Assembly: GCF_025642135.1 (NCBI RefSeq)
Contig: NZ_CP106793.1
Location: forward strand, 3,662,001-3,726,000
DNA length: 64,000 bases
From: Streptomyces cynarae
GTDB taxonomy: Bacteria > Actinomycetota > Actinomycetes > Streptomycetales > Streptomycetaceae
Reading direction: 5' to 3'
In this document: piece after piece, positions 26,994 through 36,938 of the stretch
Numbering within the stretch: the first letter of the stretch is position 1
Layout: every line of letters starts with the position of its first letter
Translations under genes and position numbers: made by a program
Notes under the pieces: model-generated
What the model saw: the letters and a program-made list of their open reading frames with translations, nothing else
What the model was told of the DNA's origin: nothing
Databases searched by the model: none

Positions 26994-28289
26994 TCACGCG
27001 CCCCAGGTGCGCGCCCGCAGCGGCATCCCGGACGCGCCCGACTCCGGTGTCCGCACCGCGAGGACCTGGTTGACGCCGATGCGGTTGCGTTCGAAGGCGA
27101 GGGCGGAGGCCGCCATGTACAGGCGCCAGACGCGGGCCCGGCCGGGGCTGGTGAGCGCTTGCGCCCGCACCCACTCGGCCTCCAGGTTGGCGACCCAGCG
27201 GCGCAGGGTGAGGCCGTAGTGCTCGCGCAGCGACTCCACGTCGCGGACCTCGAACCCGGCGCGCTCCAGCTGGGTCACCGTGGTGCCGATGGGGGCCAGT
27301 TCGCCGTCGGGGAAGACGTAGGCGTCGATGAACGCGTCGACGGAGTACGCGGACTCGTCCTGCTCGGGACGACGGGCGATCTGGTGGTTGAGCAGCCGCC
27401 CGCCGGGCTTGAGCAGGGCGTGCAGAGCGCGGGCGTACTCCAGGTATCTCTCCGCGCCGACGTGTTCCGCCATGCCGATGGAGGAGATGGCGTCGTAGGG
27501 GCCGTCGGCGACGTCGCGGTAGTCCTGCACCCGGATCTCGACGCGGTCGGTGAGTCCCTCGTCGGCGACCCGCTTGCGGGCGTAGGCGGCCTGCTCCTGG
27601 GAGAGGGTGACGCCGACGACGCTCACGCCGTGCTCGCGGGCGGCGTGGATGGCCATGGACCCCCAGCCGCAGCCGACGTCGAGGAGGCGCTGACCGGGCT
27701 TCAGGTCGAGCTTGCGGCAGACGAGTTCCAGCTTGTCGCGCTGGGCGTTCTCGAGGGTGTCGTCCGGCGATTCCCAGTAGGCGCAGGAGTACACCATGGA
27801 CGGGCCGAGGACGATCTCGTAGAAGTCGTTGCCGACGTCGTAGTGGTGGCTGATGGCGCGTTTGTCGGTGCGCCGGGTGTGCAGGTGGCCGCGGACCCTG
27901 CGCGCCTCCTCACGGGGCGGTGCGGGCGGCGGGAAGGGCCCGGCCAGCTTCACGAGTCCGCGGACGGCGGCGCGGACCTCGGGGTCGCGGAGCGCCTGGG
28001 TGAGGGTGCGGGCGTCCTCGCCGCGTTCCCAGATCAGGCCGGCCATCAGGTCGAGGGCGGTGTACAGGTCGCCGTCGATGCCCAGGTCCCCGGCGACCCA
28101 GGCGCGGGCGAGGCCCAGTTCGCCCGGCTTCCACAGCAGGCGGCGCAGGGCGCGGCGGTTGCGCACGACGAGGACGGGAGCGCCCGGAGGCCCTGCCTCG
28201 GAGCCGTCCCAGGCGCGGACGCGCACGGGGAGCGGGGCTCCCACGATCTGTTCGACGAGGCTCTTCAGCCGCGGCGCGGCGTCTGCCAT
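26994..28289 (-). CDS. Cyclopropane-fatty-acyl-phospholipid synthase family methyltransferase
   Basis: The enzyme is 431 residues. The SAM-binding site LLDVGCGWGSMAIHA is near 205-220. Preceding KRAISHHYDVGNDFYEIVLG and MVYSCAYWESPDDTLENAQ are the family substrate motifs. It adds a methylene bridge (or methyl group) to unsaturated membrane acyl chains. ATG 28289 with GGAGG 8 nt upstream is chosen over the longer open frame to 28607. A separate hairpin lies upstream, so it is probably transcribed on its own. Confidence 0.93.
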   Translation of the reverse strand: MADAAPRLKSLVEQIVGAPLPVRVRAWDGSEAGPPGAPVLVVRNRRALRRLLWKPGELGLARAWVAGDLGIDGDLYTALDLMAGLIWERGEDARTLTQALRDPEVRAAVRGLVKLAGPFPPPAPPREEARRVRGHLHTRRTDKRAISHHYDVGNDFYEIVLGPSMVYSCAYWESPDDTLENAQRDKLELVCRKLDLKPGQRLLDVGCGWGSMAIHAAREHGVSVVGVTLSQEQAAYARKRVADEGLTDRVEIRVQDYRDVADGPYDAISSIGMAEHVGAERYLEYARALHALLKPGGRLLNHQIARRPEQDESAYSVDAFIDAYVFPDGELAPIGTTVTQLERAGFEVRDVESLREHYGLTLRRWVANLEAEWVRAQALTSPGRARVWRLYMAASALAFERNRIGVNQVLAVRTPESGASGMPLRARTWGA

Positions 28290-28428
28290 GGTGCACACCT
28301 CCGTGACGGGGGATCCCGGAATGTCCGACACCACGTAAACACCTGCGGGGCTCTGACGCAGTCCCCCGTTGGCGTTACGGCTGTGCAAAATGCCTGCGCA
28401 CACCGCGGCACGGGCGGGCCCGACCACG

Positions 28429-28470
28429 CGAAGGGGCCGCCCGCACCACGGATGGCGGGCGGCCCCTTCG
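28429..28470 (-). terminator. Terminator downstream of ndh
   Basis: CGAAGGGGCCGCCCGC (28429-28444) and its exact complement (28455-28470) form a 16-bp stem 22 nt beyond the ndh stop. Confidence 0.85.
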
Positions 28471-28491
28471 GGCGTCGTCGGTGACCTGAGG

Positions 28492-29874
28492 TCAGGAGGC
28501 CTTGGCCTTCTCCTCCGACTTGGGCGCGGCGGCGACCGGGGCCGGCTTGGCGGCCTCGTAGAACTCCTCGCGCGGGGACTCGATCGCGCCGAGCGAGACG
28601 ACCTCACGCTTGAGGAACATGGCGAGCGTCCAGTCCGCGAAGACGCGGATCTTCCGGTTCCAGGTCGGCATGGCCAGACCGTGGTAGCCGCGGTGCATGT
28701 ACCAGGCGAGGCGGCCCTTGAGCTTGATCTTCATCTTGCCCATGACGATCATCGCGACGCCCTTGTGCAGGCCGAGGCCCGCGACCGCGCCCTTGTTGGC
28801 GTGGCTGTAGTCCTTCTGCGGGAAGCCCCGCATACCGGAGACCACGTTGTCGCCGAGCACCCTGGCCTGGCGCAGCGCGTGCTGGGCGTTGGGCGGGCAC
28901 CAGGCGTTCTCCACACCGGCCTTGCGGGCGGCGAGGTCGGGCACCTGGGCGTTGTCACCGGCGGCCCAGATGTAGTCCGTGCCCTTGACCTGGAGCGTGG
29001 GCTCGCAGTCGACGTGACCGCGCGGGCCGAGCGGCAGCCCGAAGCGGGCCAGCGCCGGGTTGGGCTTGACGCCCGCGGTCCACACGATGGTGTTGGAGTC
29101 GACCTCGAGGCCGTTCTTCAGCACCACATGGCCGTCGACGCAGGACTCCATGGAGGTGGACAGGTAGACCTCGACGCCGCGGCCCTCGAGGTGCTCCTTG
29201 CCGTACTTGCCGAGCTTGGGGCCGACCTCGGGGAGGATCTTGTCGGCGGCGTCGACGAGGATGAAGCGCATGTCCTCGCGGGACACGTTCTTGTAGTACT
29301 TGGCCGCGTCCCGGGCCATGTCCTCGACCTCGCCGATGGTCTCGGCACCGGCGAAGCCACCGCCGATGAAGACGAAGGTGAGCGCCTTGCGGCGGATCTC
29401 CTCGTCGGTCGTGGAGTCGGCCTTGTCGAGCTGCTCGAGAACGTGGTTGCGCAGACCGATGGACTCCTCGATGCCCTTCATGCCGATGCCCTGTTCGGCG
29501 AGGCCGGGGATCGGGAAGGTGCGGGAGACCGCGCCGAGCGCGATGACCAGGTAGTCGAAGGGCAGCTCGTACGCCTCGCCGACCAGCGGGGCGATCGTGG
29601 CGACCTTGCGGTCCTGGTCGATGGTGGTGACCCGGCCGGTGAGGACCTCCGCCTTCGGCAGCACGCGTCGCAGCGGGACGACGACGTGCCGGGGGGAGAT
29701 GCTGCCGGCGGCGGCTTCGGGGAGGAAGGGCTGGTAGGTCATGTACGAGCGCGGGTCGACGACCGTGACGGTCGCCTCGCCGTAGCGCATCTTCTTCAGA
29801 ATGCGACGAGCTGCGTACAGGCCTACGTACCCACCGCCTACTACGAGGATCCTGGGACGCTCCGTGGTGCTCAT
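28492..29874 (-). CDS. ndh: Type II NADH dehydrogenase (NDH-2)
   Basis: A 460-residue two-dinucleotide-fold flavoprotein feeding electrons from NADH to menaquinone without pumping protons. FAD motif RILVVGGGYVGLYAARRIL (about 9-27), NAD motif FVFIGGGFAGAETIGEV (about 170), second FAD motif YIWAAGDNAQVPDL and the C-terminal membrane-binding helical region are present. ATG 29874 has GGTGGA about 12 nt upstream. A Rex-like palindrome lies 320 nt upstream in the large gene-free stretch, which would suit redox control. Confidence 0.9.
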   Translation of the reverse strand: MSTTERPRILVVGGGYVGLYAARRILKKMRYGEATVTVVDPRSYMTYQPFLPEAAAGSISPRHVVVPLRRVLPKAEVLTGRVTTIDQDRKVATIAPLVGEAYELPFDYLVIALGAVSRTFPIPGLAEQGIGMKGIEESIGLRNHVLEQLDKADSTTDEEIRRKALTFVFIGGGFAGAETIGEVEDMARDAAKYYKNVSREDMRFILVDAADKILPEVGPKLGKYGKEHLEGRGVEVYLSTSMESCVDGHVVLKNGLEVDSNTIVWTAGVKPNPALARFGLPLGPRGHVDCEPTLQVKGTDYIWAAGDNAQVPDLAARKAGVENAWCPPNAQHALRQARVLGDNVVSGMRGFPQKDYSHANKGAVAGLGLHKGVAMIVMGKMKIKLKGRLAWYMHRGYHGLAMPTWNRKIRVFADWTLAMFLKREVVSLGAIESPREEFYEAAKPAPVAAAPKSEEKAKAS

Positions 29875-30192
29875 GCCATCGAGTATCCACCCGCCTCAGG
29901 GGGGTGGCTCGTGCGCCCCTTCACAAGCTCGGGTGGGGTATCTGCTACACTCCGCCGCCCACGTGACCGAGGTCATGGTGCCGGGCAGCGGGCCCCGGGA
30001 GGAACTGTCCGTTGTCAAGGCCGCGTGAGCTGCCCTTCCGGATTCCGAAGCGCCCCGCCGGGGCTCCGCACAGGGCCTCTCCGACCCCCTCGGGACACCC
30101 TCCGACACGCTGGCGCGAGGAGCCTCGGAGGCCCCATGAGCCACACGGACGGCCCAACGGCCGCGAATCGTCGCCCAGCAGGGGCGTTTCTC

Positions 30193-30210
30193 TTGTGAAG
30201 AACTTCACGA
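30193..30210. promoter_or_regulatory. Candidate Rex redox operator upstream of ndh
   Basis: TTGTGAA (30193-30199), GAAC, TTCACGA (30204-30210) closely matches the Rex operator known in Streptomyces (TGTGAA-N4-TTCACA). Rex represses respiratory genes when NADH is low. The distance to ndh (about 320 nt) is long, so the link needs a mapped start site. Confidence 0.45.
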
Positions 30211-30482
30211 AGTTTTCCGGCGGCCTGTCGGCCGGGGGCCGGAAAAGCCCCGGGAACCGTGCTCATACGTTACCCAACCTGCTCAGGGGAGGCTACCGGC
30301 GAGTAGAAAAATCTCGGTATGAGGACACGTGAGGGGCCGTCAGGGGGGTGGCGAGAAGGAGGAGTCGGGCTCGGGGCCGCAGCGCGCGGAGTGGGTGCGG
30401 GCCGCTCGGGGGCTGGAGGCCGGGATTACTCGTCCCCGCCCGTCCCGTCCCCGGGGGCTGTCGTCCCCTGGCCGCCGCTGAG
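30211..30482. other. Part of the 958-nt gene-free stretch between ndh and ppx
   Basis: From 29875 to 30832 I find no credible gene. Short open frames lack ribosome sites or are products of the repeat at 30483. A TACACT box at 29950 on the plus strand and TAACGT boxes on the minus strand near 30275 might be promoters of a non-coding transcript; nothing stronger is visible. Confidence 0.4.
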
Positions 30483-30664
30483 GCCACTCGCTGGGGACGG
30501 CTCAATCGGGGCGGCTCGTTGAGGACGGCTCGTTGAGGACGGCTCGCTGAGGAGGGCTCGTTGAGGACGGCTCGCTGAGGAGGGCTCGTTGAGGACGGCT
30601 CGCTGAGGAGGGCTCGTTGAGGACGGCTCGCTGAGGAGGGCTCGTTGAGGACGGCTCGCTGAAG
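30483..30664. repeat. 14-bp tandem repeat (minisatellite), 11 good copies
   Basis: From 30511 to 30664 the 14-nt unit A(C/G)GGCTCG(C/T)TGAGG is repeated eleven times without gaps. The last nine copies alternate two variants (ACGGCTCGCTGAGG and AGGGCTCGTTGAGG), giving a 28-nt higher-order period. Two degenerate copies precede it (30483-30510). It lies downstream of ppx and upstream of ndh, outside genes. Confidence 0.9.
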
Positions 30665-30832
30665 CGAGGCATGGACGCGCCGCACCGGCCAGGCCGACCC
30701 GCGGGCACAGGGCCCCGCGGCGGCGAGCCGGCGCCGTACGACCGTACGGAAGATCCGGGTGCGGAAGCACGGCTCCGGCATCGGCCACCGCGCCGGTCGA
30801 ACGACCACCCCACCGCCGGGGGGCGGCGTTGG

Positions 30833-31798
30833 TTACGCGATCGACCAGGCGATGCCGTCGAGGATGTCGTGCTCGCTGACCACGACCTCCGTCGCGTCGA
30901 TCCGTTCCATGATCGCCAGCAGTACGAGCGCGCCCGCGCCGATGACGTCCACCCGGCCCGGGTGCATCGACGGGATCGCCGCACGCTCGGCGTGGGTGGA
31001 GTGGAGCAGCGCACTCGTGATCTCACGGACCCGGTCGCGGGAGATCCGGGAGTGGTGGATCCGCGTGGAGTCGTACTCCGGGAGGTCCTGGGCGATCGCC
31101 GAGACCGTGGTGACCGACCCCGCGAGACCCACCAGCGTGTGCGCCTCCCGCAGCGGCACCGTCTGCTCCGCCAGGTCCAGCGCGGCCTCGATGTCGGACC
31201 GTATGGCCGCGATCTGCTCCTCGGTCGGCGGGTCGGTGACCGCCCCGTCCCGCACGAGGTGGCGTTCGGTCATACGGACACAGCCGATGTCCACGGACCG
31301 CGCGGCGCGCACGTGGCCGTCGCCGACGACGAACTCCGTGGAGCCGCCGCCGATGTCCACCACCAGGAACGGTGTGGCCAGATCCGTGCGGCCCATCAGC
31401 TCCCGGGTCGCGCCCGTGAAGGAGAACTCCGCCTCCTGGTCGCCCGAGATGACCTCCGGCTCGACGCCGAGGATGTCCACCACGCCGCGGACGAACTCGT
31501 CCCGGTTCTCCGCGTCCCGGGAGGCGGACGTGGCGACGAAGCGGATCCGCTCGGCGCCGTGCTTCCTGATGACCTCGGCGTACTCCCGGCAGGCGGCGAA
31601 CGTGCGCTCCAGCGCCTCGGGCGCCAGGCGTCCGGTGCGGTCCACGCCCTGCCCCAGCCGGACGATGGTCATCCGCCGCTCCAGGTCGACCAGCTCATCG
31701 GTCCTGCCCGCGCCAGAGGCGCTGTCGGACACGGTCGCGTCCGCGACCAGGAGCCGGATGGAGTTCGTACCGCAGTCGATGGCGGCGACCCGCGTCAC
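30833..31798 (-). CDS. ppx: Ppx/GppA-family exopolyphosphatase
   Basis: A 321-residue ASKHA-fold phosphatase. VAAIDCGTNSIRLLVAD at the N-terminus and FLVVDIGGGSTEFVVGD (about 145-160) are the phosphate-binding loops, and VGLAGSVTTVSAIAQ is the third glycine motif. It hydrolyses polyphosphate or ppGpp-type substrates; short actinobacterial members lack the C-terminal HD domain, as here. GTG 31798 overlaps the DUF501 stop (GTGA), so the longer open frame to 32218 is not used. Last gene of the divIC-DUF501-ppx cluster. Confidence 0.92.
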   Translation of the reverse strand: MTRVAAIDCGTNSIRLLVADATVSDSASGAGRTDELVDLERRMTIVRLGQGVDRTGRLAPEALERTFAACREYAEVIRKHGAERIRFVATSASRDAENRDEFVRGVVDILGVEPEVISGDQEAEFSFTGATRELMGRTDLATPFLVVDIGGGSTEFVVGDGHVRAARSVDIGCVRMTERHLVRDGAVTDPPTEEQIAAIRSDIEAALDLAEQTVPLREAHTLVGLAGSVTTVSAIAQDLPEYDSTRIHHSRISRDRVREITSALLHSTHAERAAIPSMHPGRVDVIGAGALVLLAIMERIDATEVVVSEHDILDGIAWSIA

Positions 31799-32331
31799 TT
31801 GGTGTCCTCCTCGGAAACCTCGGCCCCCACGCACGACCCCTTGCGCCACCACTCCGGCAGCATCGCGACGGCCTCGTCGCCGAGCGGGTTGACGCCCGGT
31901 CCGGCCGCCAGGGAGTGCGCCACGAGGACGTGCAGGCACTTCACCCGGTCCGGCATGCCGCCCGCGCTGGGGAAGCCCTCCAGGACCTCGATGGCGTCGC
32001 GGCGGGCGATGTAGTCCTCGTGCGCGGCGCGGTAGGCGGCGGCCAGTTCCGGGTCCGTGGCCAGGCGCTCGGTCATCTCCTTCATGACGCCGTCGGCCTC
32101 CAGCGTGCCGATCGCGGAGGCGGCCTTCGGGCACGTCAGGTAGTACGTCGTCGGGAACGGGGTGCCGTCGGGGAGCCGCGGCGCCGTCTCCACGACGTCC
32201 GGCTGCCCGCAGGGGCACCGGTGCGCGATCGCGCGCAGCCCCCGCGGGGGGCGCCCGAGCTGCTGCTTGACGGCCTCGACGTCCGCGTCCGTCGGCTCGG
32301 TGCGCGGGGTGGGCGGCGGAGGGGTTTCCAT
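31795..32331 (-). CDS. DUF501 protein
   Basis: The product is 178 residues. VEAVKQQLGRPPRGLRAIAH, CPCGQPDVVETAPRLPDGTP and FPTTYYLTCPKAASAIGTLE are hallmarks of DUF501, an actinobacterial family of unknown function nearly always placed between divIC and ppx. The Cys pairs (HRCPCG, LTCP, KCLH) suggest a metal site. ATG 32331 has AAAGAG 7 nt upstream and is preferred to an ATG nine codons earlier with no ribosome site. Stop overlaps the ppx start. Confidence 0.9.
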   Translation of the reverse strand: METPPPPTPRTEPTDADVEAVKQQLGRPPRGLRAIAHRCPCGQPDVVETAPRLPDGTPFPTTYYLTCPKAASAIGTLEADGVMKEMTERLATDPELAAAYRAAHEDYIARRDAIEVLEGFPSAGGMPDRVKCLHVLVAHSLAAGPGVNPLGDEAVAMLPEWWRKGSCVGAEVSEEDTK

Positions 32332-32406
32332 GGCTCTCTTTCGGGCTGTCTTTCTCATGGGTGCGTAGGGGTGCGGGGGGATGCGTCCGGGCGCGTGACG
32401 GGCGCG

Positions 32407-32916
32407 TCAGGGCGCGGTGCGCTCACCGGTCGGACCGTCGGCCCTGTCCGCCTTGTCGGCCCTGTCCACCGCGTCCCAGAGACCGGCGTACCAGGGGCGT
32501 ACGGCCGTCGTCCGGTCCGCGCGCGACGGCTTGACCGCGTCCGGGTCGATCATGATGTAGCCGGTCTCCCCCGGCATCACATAGTGCAGCCGCTGCCGGA
32601 TCTGCTGCTTCGCGTAGGCGTCGTCCTGCCAGCGCGCCTTCAGGTCACGCAGCTGTTCGACGCGCTTGCGGGCCTGCTCCTGCTGCCGCTCCAGGTCGGC
32701 GATCTCGCCGCGCTGGGAGACGTACTGCCGCATCGGGTAGGCCAGCGCCACGATCAGCGAGCACAGGACGAGGGCGAGGAGCGCGGCGCGGCCGGTGAGC
32801 CGGGAGCGGCGGGCCTGGCGCCGGGTCTGGGAGCGGTAGACCCGGGCGGCCGTCTGCTCGCCGAGCAGCCTGAGCCTGGTCGCGGTGGAGAACCGGTCGC
32901 GGTCCTTCCCGGCCAT
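32407..32916 (-). CDS. divIC: FtsB/DivIC-family septum protein
   Basis: A single-pass division protein of 169 residues. The basic cytoplasmic N-terminus (1-43) is followed by a membrane helix LTGRAALLALVLCSLIVALAY (about 40-60) and a coiled coil GEIADLERQQEQARKRVEQL (about 70-95). YVMPGETGYIMIDPD is the conserved extracytoplasmic segment. It partners FtsL/FtsQ in activating septal wall synthesis. The ATG at 32916 has GGGAG upstream. Gene order eno-divIC-DUF501-ppx is standard in actinomycetes. Confidence 0.93.
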   Translation of the reverse strand: MAGKDRDRFSTATRLRLLGEQTAARVYRSQTRRQARRSRLTGRAALLALVLCSLIVALAYPMRQYVSQRGEIADLERQQEQARKRVEQLRDLKARWQDDAYAKQQIRQRLHYVMPGETGYIMIDPDAVKPSRADRTTAVRPWYAGLWDAVDRADKADRADGPTGERTAP

Positions 32917-33041
32917 GTCTCCCGCCTCCCCTTCACACGCGCGTACGTCCCCGCACACGGTACGGGACCGAGTACGGGGACGTACGTACGACCGGCCAAG
33001 CCTTGCTCGGGCTTGTCCCAGCGGCTTGCTCCGGCCTCGTC

Positions 33042-35397
<2,356 letters not shown>

Positions 35398-35403
35398 TCA
35401 CCG

Positions 35404-35593
35404 ACGCCTGCGAGGTGAGCTGTCGGGTTCGGGCCGGTTGAGTTGCCCGGCCGTGCCCCTTGCGAGACACGGCTTCACCCCGAGCCGCTTCCGGTCAACT
35501 CCCGGACGCGGCGCCTACCTTGGGTCCCCCGCTCCTGCCTACGGCGCTTGACGCGACGACTGTTCCCGTACGGCCGCTGGCAGGATTCGGCGT
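35404..35593 (-). ncRNA. ydaO-type c-di-AMP riboswitch in the rpfA leader
   Basis: The minus strand shows the conserved ydaO core in order: ACGCCGAATCCTG, GGCAGGAGCGGGGGACCCA, GGGGTGAAGCCG, GGGCAACTC, CCCGAACCCGACAGCTCACC and CGCAGGCGT. The ends ACGCC and GGCGT pair as the closing stem P1. The ribosome site GAGGGG follows P1 directly. Such riboswitches sense cyclic di-AMP and are known to control rpfA in Streptomyces; binding normally lowers expression. The expression platform here looks compact and may act on the ribosome site or on termination. Confidence 0.93.
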
Positions 35594-35629
35594 TGCGACC
35601 GCGGGGGCTCGCTGTGGCGAGCGATCACG

Positions 35630-35659
35630 ACCGTAAGCAGTCGATCGCCGGAATTTCAA
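35630..35659 (-). promoter_or_regulatory. rpfA promoter
   Basis: Minus strand: TTGAAA (35659-35654), 18-nt spacer, TACGGT (35635-35630). Predicted start near 35623, about 30 nt before the riboswitch. A palindrome ATGAGACTCAT lies further upstream (about 35677-35688). Confidence 0.6.
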
Positions 35660-35754
35660 AGACGATCAGGGCTTATGAGACTCATATCTCACTTTCACCA
35701 AACAGGACATTCACCGCGAAGTGGGTCGCGAACTTCCGCCACACAAGGGGCAGT

Positions 35755-36756
35755 TCAGGACGACCCGCCGACCGGACCGGCGTCGAGCGCAAGGCTCTGA
35801 CCGGGGAGGATGAGGTTCGGGTCGGCACCGACCGTCTGCTTGTTCACCTCGTACAGCGCCGCCCATCCGCCGCTGAGGTCAAGGGAGTCGGCGATGGACG
35901 ACAGATTGTCCCCGGGGCGAACGGTGTACGAGCCGTCGACGGCGTCGCGCGCGTCCGCGGTGCCGCGTGAGGCGTGCCGGCCGGACCCGTCCGACGCACG
36001 GCCGTCCGCGGCACCCTCTTCGGCGTTGTCGCCGCGATGGCGACCGGCACCCGAGGTCTCGGTCGAACTCACCCCCGGCAAGCCATTCTTCTGTGCCGAC
36101 TCGTCCGACTCGTCGCTCTTCGTCGCCGCCGTCGGCGCACCCCCGGACCGCTGTGCGCTCTTGGTGGTGTCGGCGGTCGACGCCCCGGACGAGGGCGAGG
36201 ACGAGGAGACTGAAGCGGACGAAGAAGGCGACGGAGTGGCCGACGCGGATGATCCAGACGAGTCGGACAGGCCGGAGTCGAGACCGGAATCAAGGCCGGA
36301 GTCGAGGCCGGAATCGGAGGACGATCCGCCGCCGGACGACGAGTCCCCGGCGAGACCCGTGTCGACGTCGGCGGAGCCGGAGTCCTTGCTCAGGCCGTTC
36401 AGCAGGCCGCAGGTGCCCCAGGCCCCGACGCCCCGGGCCGCCAGGACCTTCTCGGCGACGGCGATCTGCTGCGAACGGCTCGCCTGGTCGGGGCTCGGCG
36501 CGTAGTCGAGACCGCCGTGCTTGTCCCAGTCGTCCTGCGTCAACTGCAACCCGCCGTAGCGGCCGTTGCCGGTGTCCGCGCTCCATGAGCCGCCGCTGAC
36601 GCACTCCGCGACCTGGTCCCAGGTGGTGCCGGTGGCCGCGCTCGCGCCGGTGGCGCCGAGCAGCGGGATCGCGATCGCTGATCCGGTCACCCCTGCCGCG
36701 ACGAGGAGAGCCGGAGCCTGACGGGGGCGACGGTGACGACCGTTCCCGGAGAGCAT
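35755..36756 (-). CDS. Rpf-LysM protein lacking the usual catalytic glutamate
   Basis: This second Rpf protein is 333 residues: signal peptide (1-~40), Rpf domain (about 42-118; WDQVAECVSGGSWSADTGNG), a ~150-residue Ser/Gly/Asp-rich linker with DSGL repeats, and a LysM domain (about 278-325; YTVRPGDNLSSIADSLDLSG). The Rpf motif normally reads CESGG with Glu as catalyst; here position 53 is Val (codon GTC), though a Glu sits two residues earlier. It is the neighbour homologous to RpfC in S. coelicolor by position. ATG 36756 follows AAAGG; it may bind rather than cut the wall. Confidence 0.88.
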   Translation of the reverse strand: MLSGNGRHRRPRQAPALLVAAGVTGSAIAIPLLGATGASAATGTTWDQVAECVSGGSWSADTGNGRYGGLQLTQDDWDKHGGLDYAPSPDQASRSQQIAVAEKVLAARGVGAWGTCGLLNGLSKDSGSADVDTGLAGDSSSGGGSSSDSGLDSGLDSGLDSGLSDSSGSSASATPSPSSSASVSSSSPSSGASTADTTKSAQRSGGAPTAATKSDESDESAQKNGLPGVSSTETSGAGRHRGDNAEEGAADGRASDGSGRHASRGTADARDAVDGSYTVRPGDNLSSIADSLDLSGGWAALYEVNKQTVGADPNLILPGQSLALDAGPVGGSS

Positions 36757-36828
36757 GCGGTTGCCTTTCACACGACAGCATCGACCGACGCGACGGCCGT
36801 GGCGTGCGAACCGCCGCGTTGCTGCGTG

Positions 36829-36858
36829 AACGTATCGGCACTAGATCGCTTGTCACAA
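36829..36858 (-). promoter_or_regulatory. Promoter of the second rpf gene
   Basis: Minus strand: TTGTGA (36858-36853), 18-nt spacer, TACGTT (36834-36829). Upstream are two GTGATCT direct repeats (about 36872-36893) that might be activator sites. No riboswitch is seen in this leader. Confidence 0.55.
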
Positions 36859-36938
36859 GTTAATGCAGCGTAGATCACGTGAAGATCACAGAGGTGAGAT
36901 CCTGTCACCTTCTTGTGACCATCGGCGTGTTCGCCGTG

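Noticed and set aside
24214..27174. 986-codon minus-strand frame over the ABC permease
   Set aside because: Asp/Gly/Arg/His-rich antisense shadow; the plus-strand FtsX-like permease explains the region.
29801..30028. Short plus-strand frame upstream of ndh
   Set aside because: No ribosome site and it overlaps the ndh start; a TACACT box nearby is not enough to support a gene.
30483..30664. Possible CRISPR-like array
   Set aside because: The 14-bp units abut directly with no unique spacers and no cas genes nearby.
30293..30808. Minus-strand frame encoding a 14-residue repeat peptide
   Set aside because: Open only because the 14-bp repeat lacks stops on that strand in all three frames; no ribosome site and no flanking coding character.
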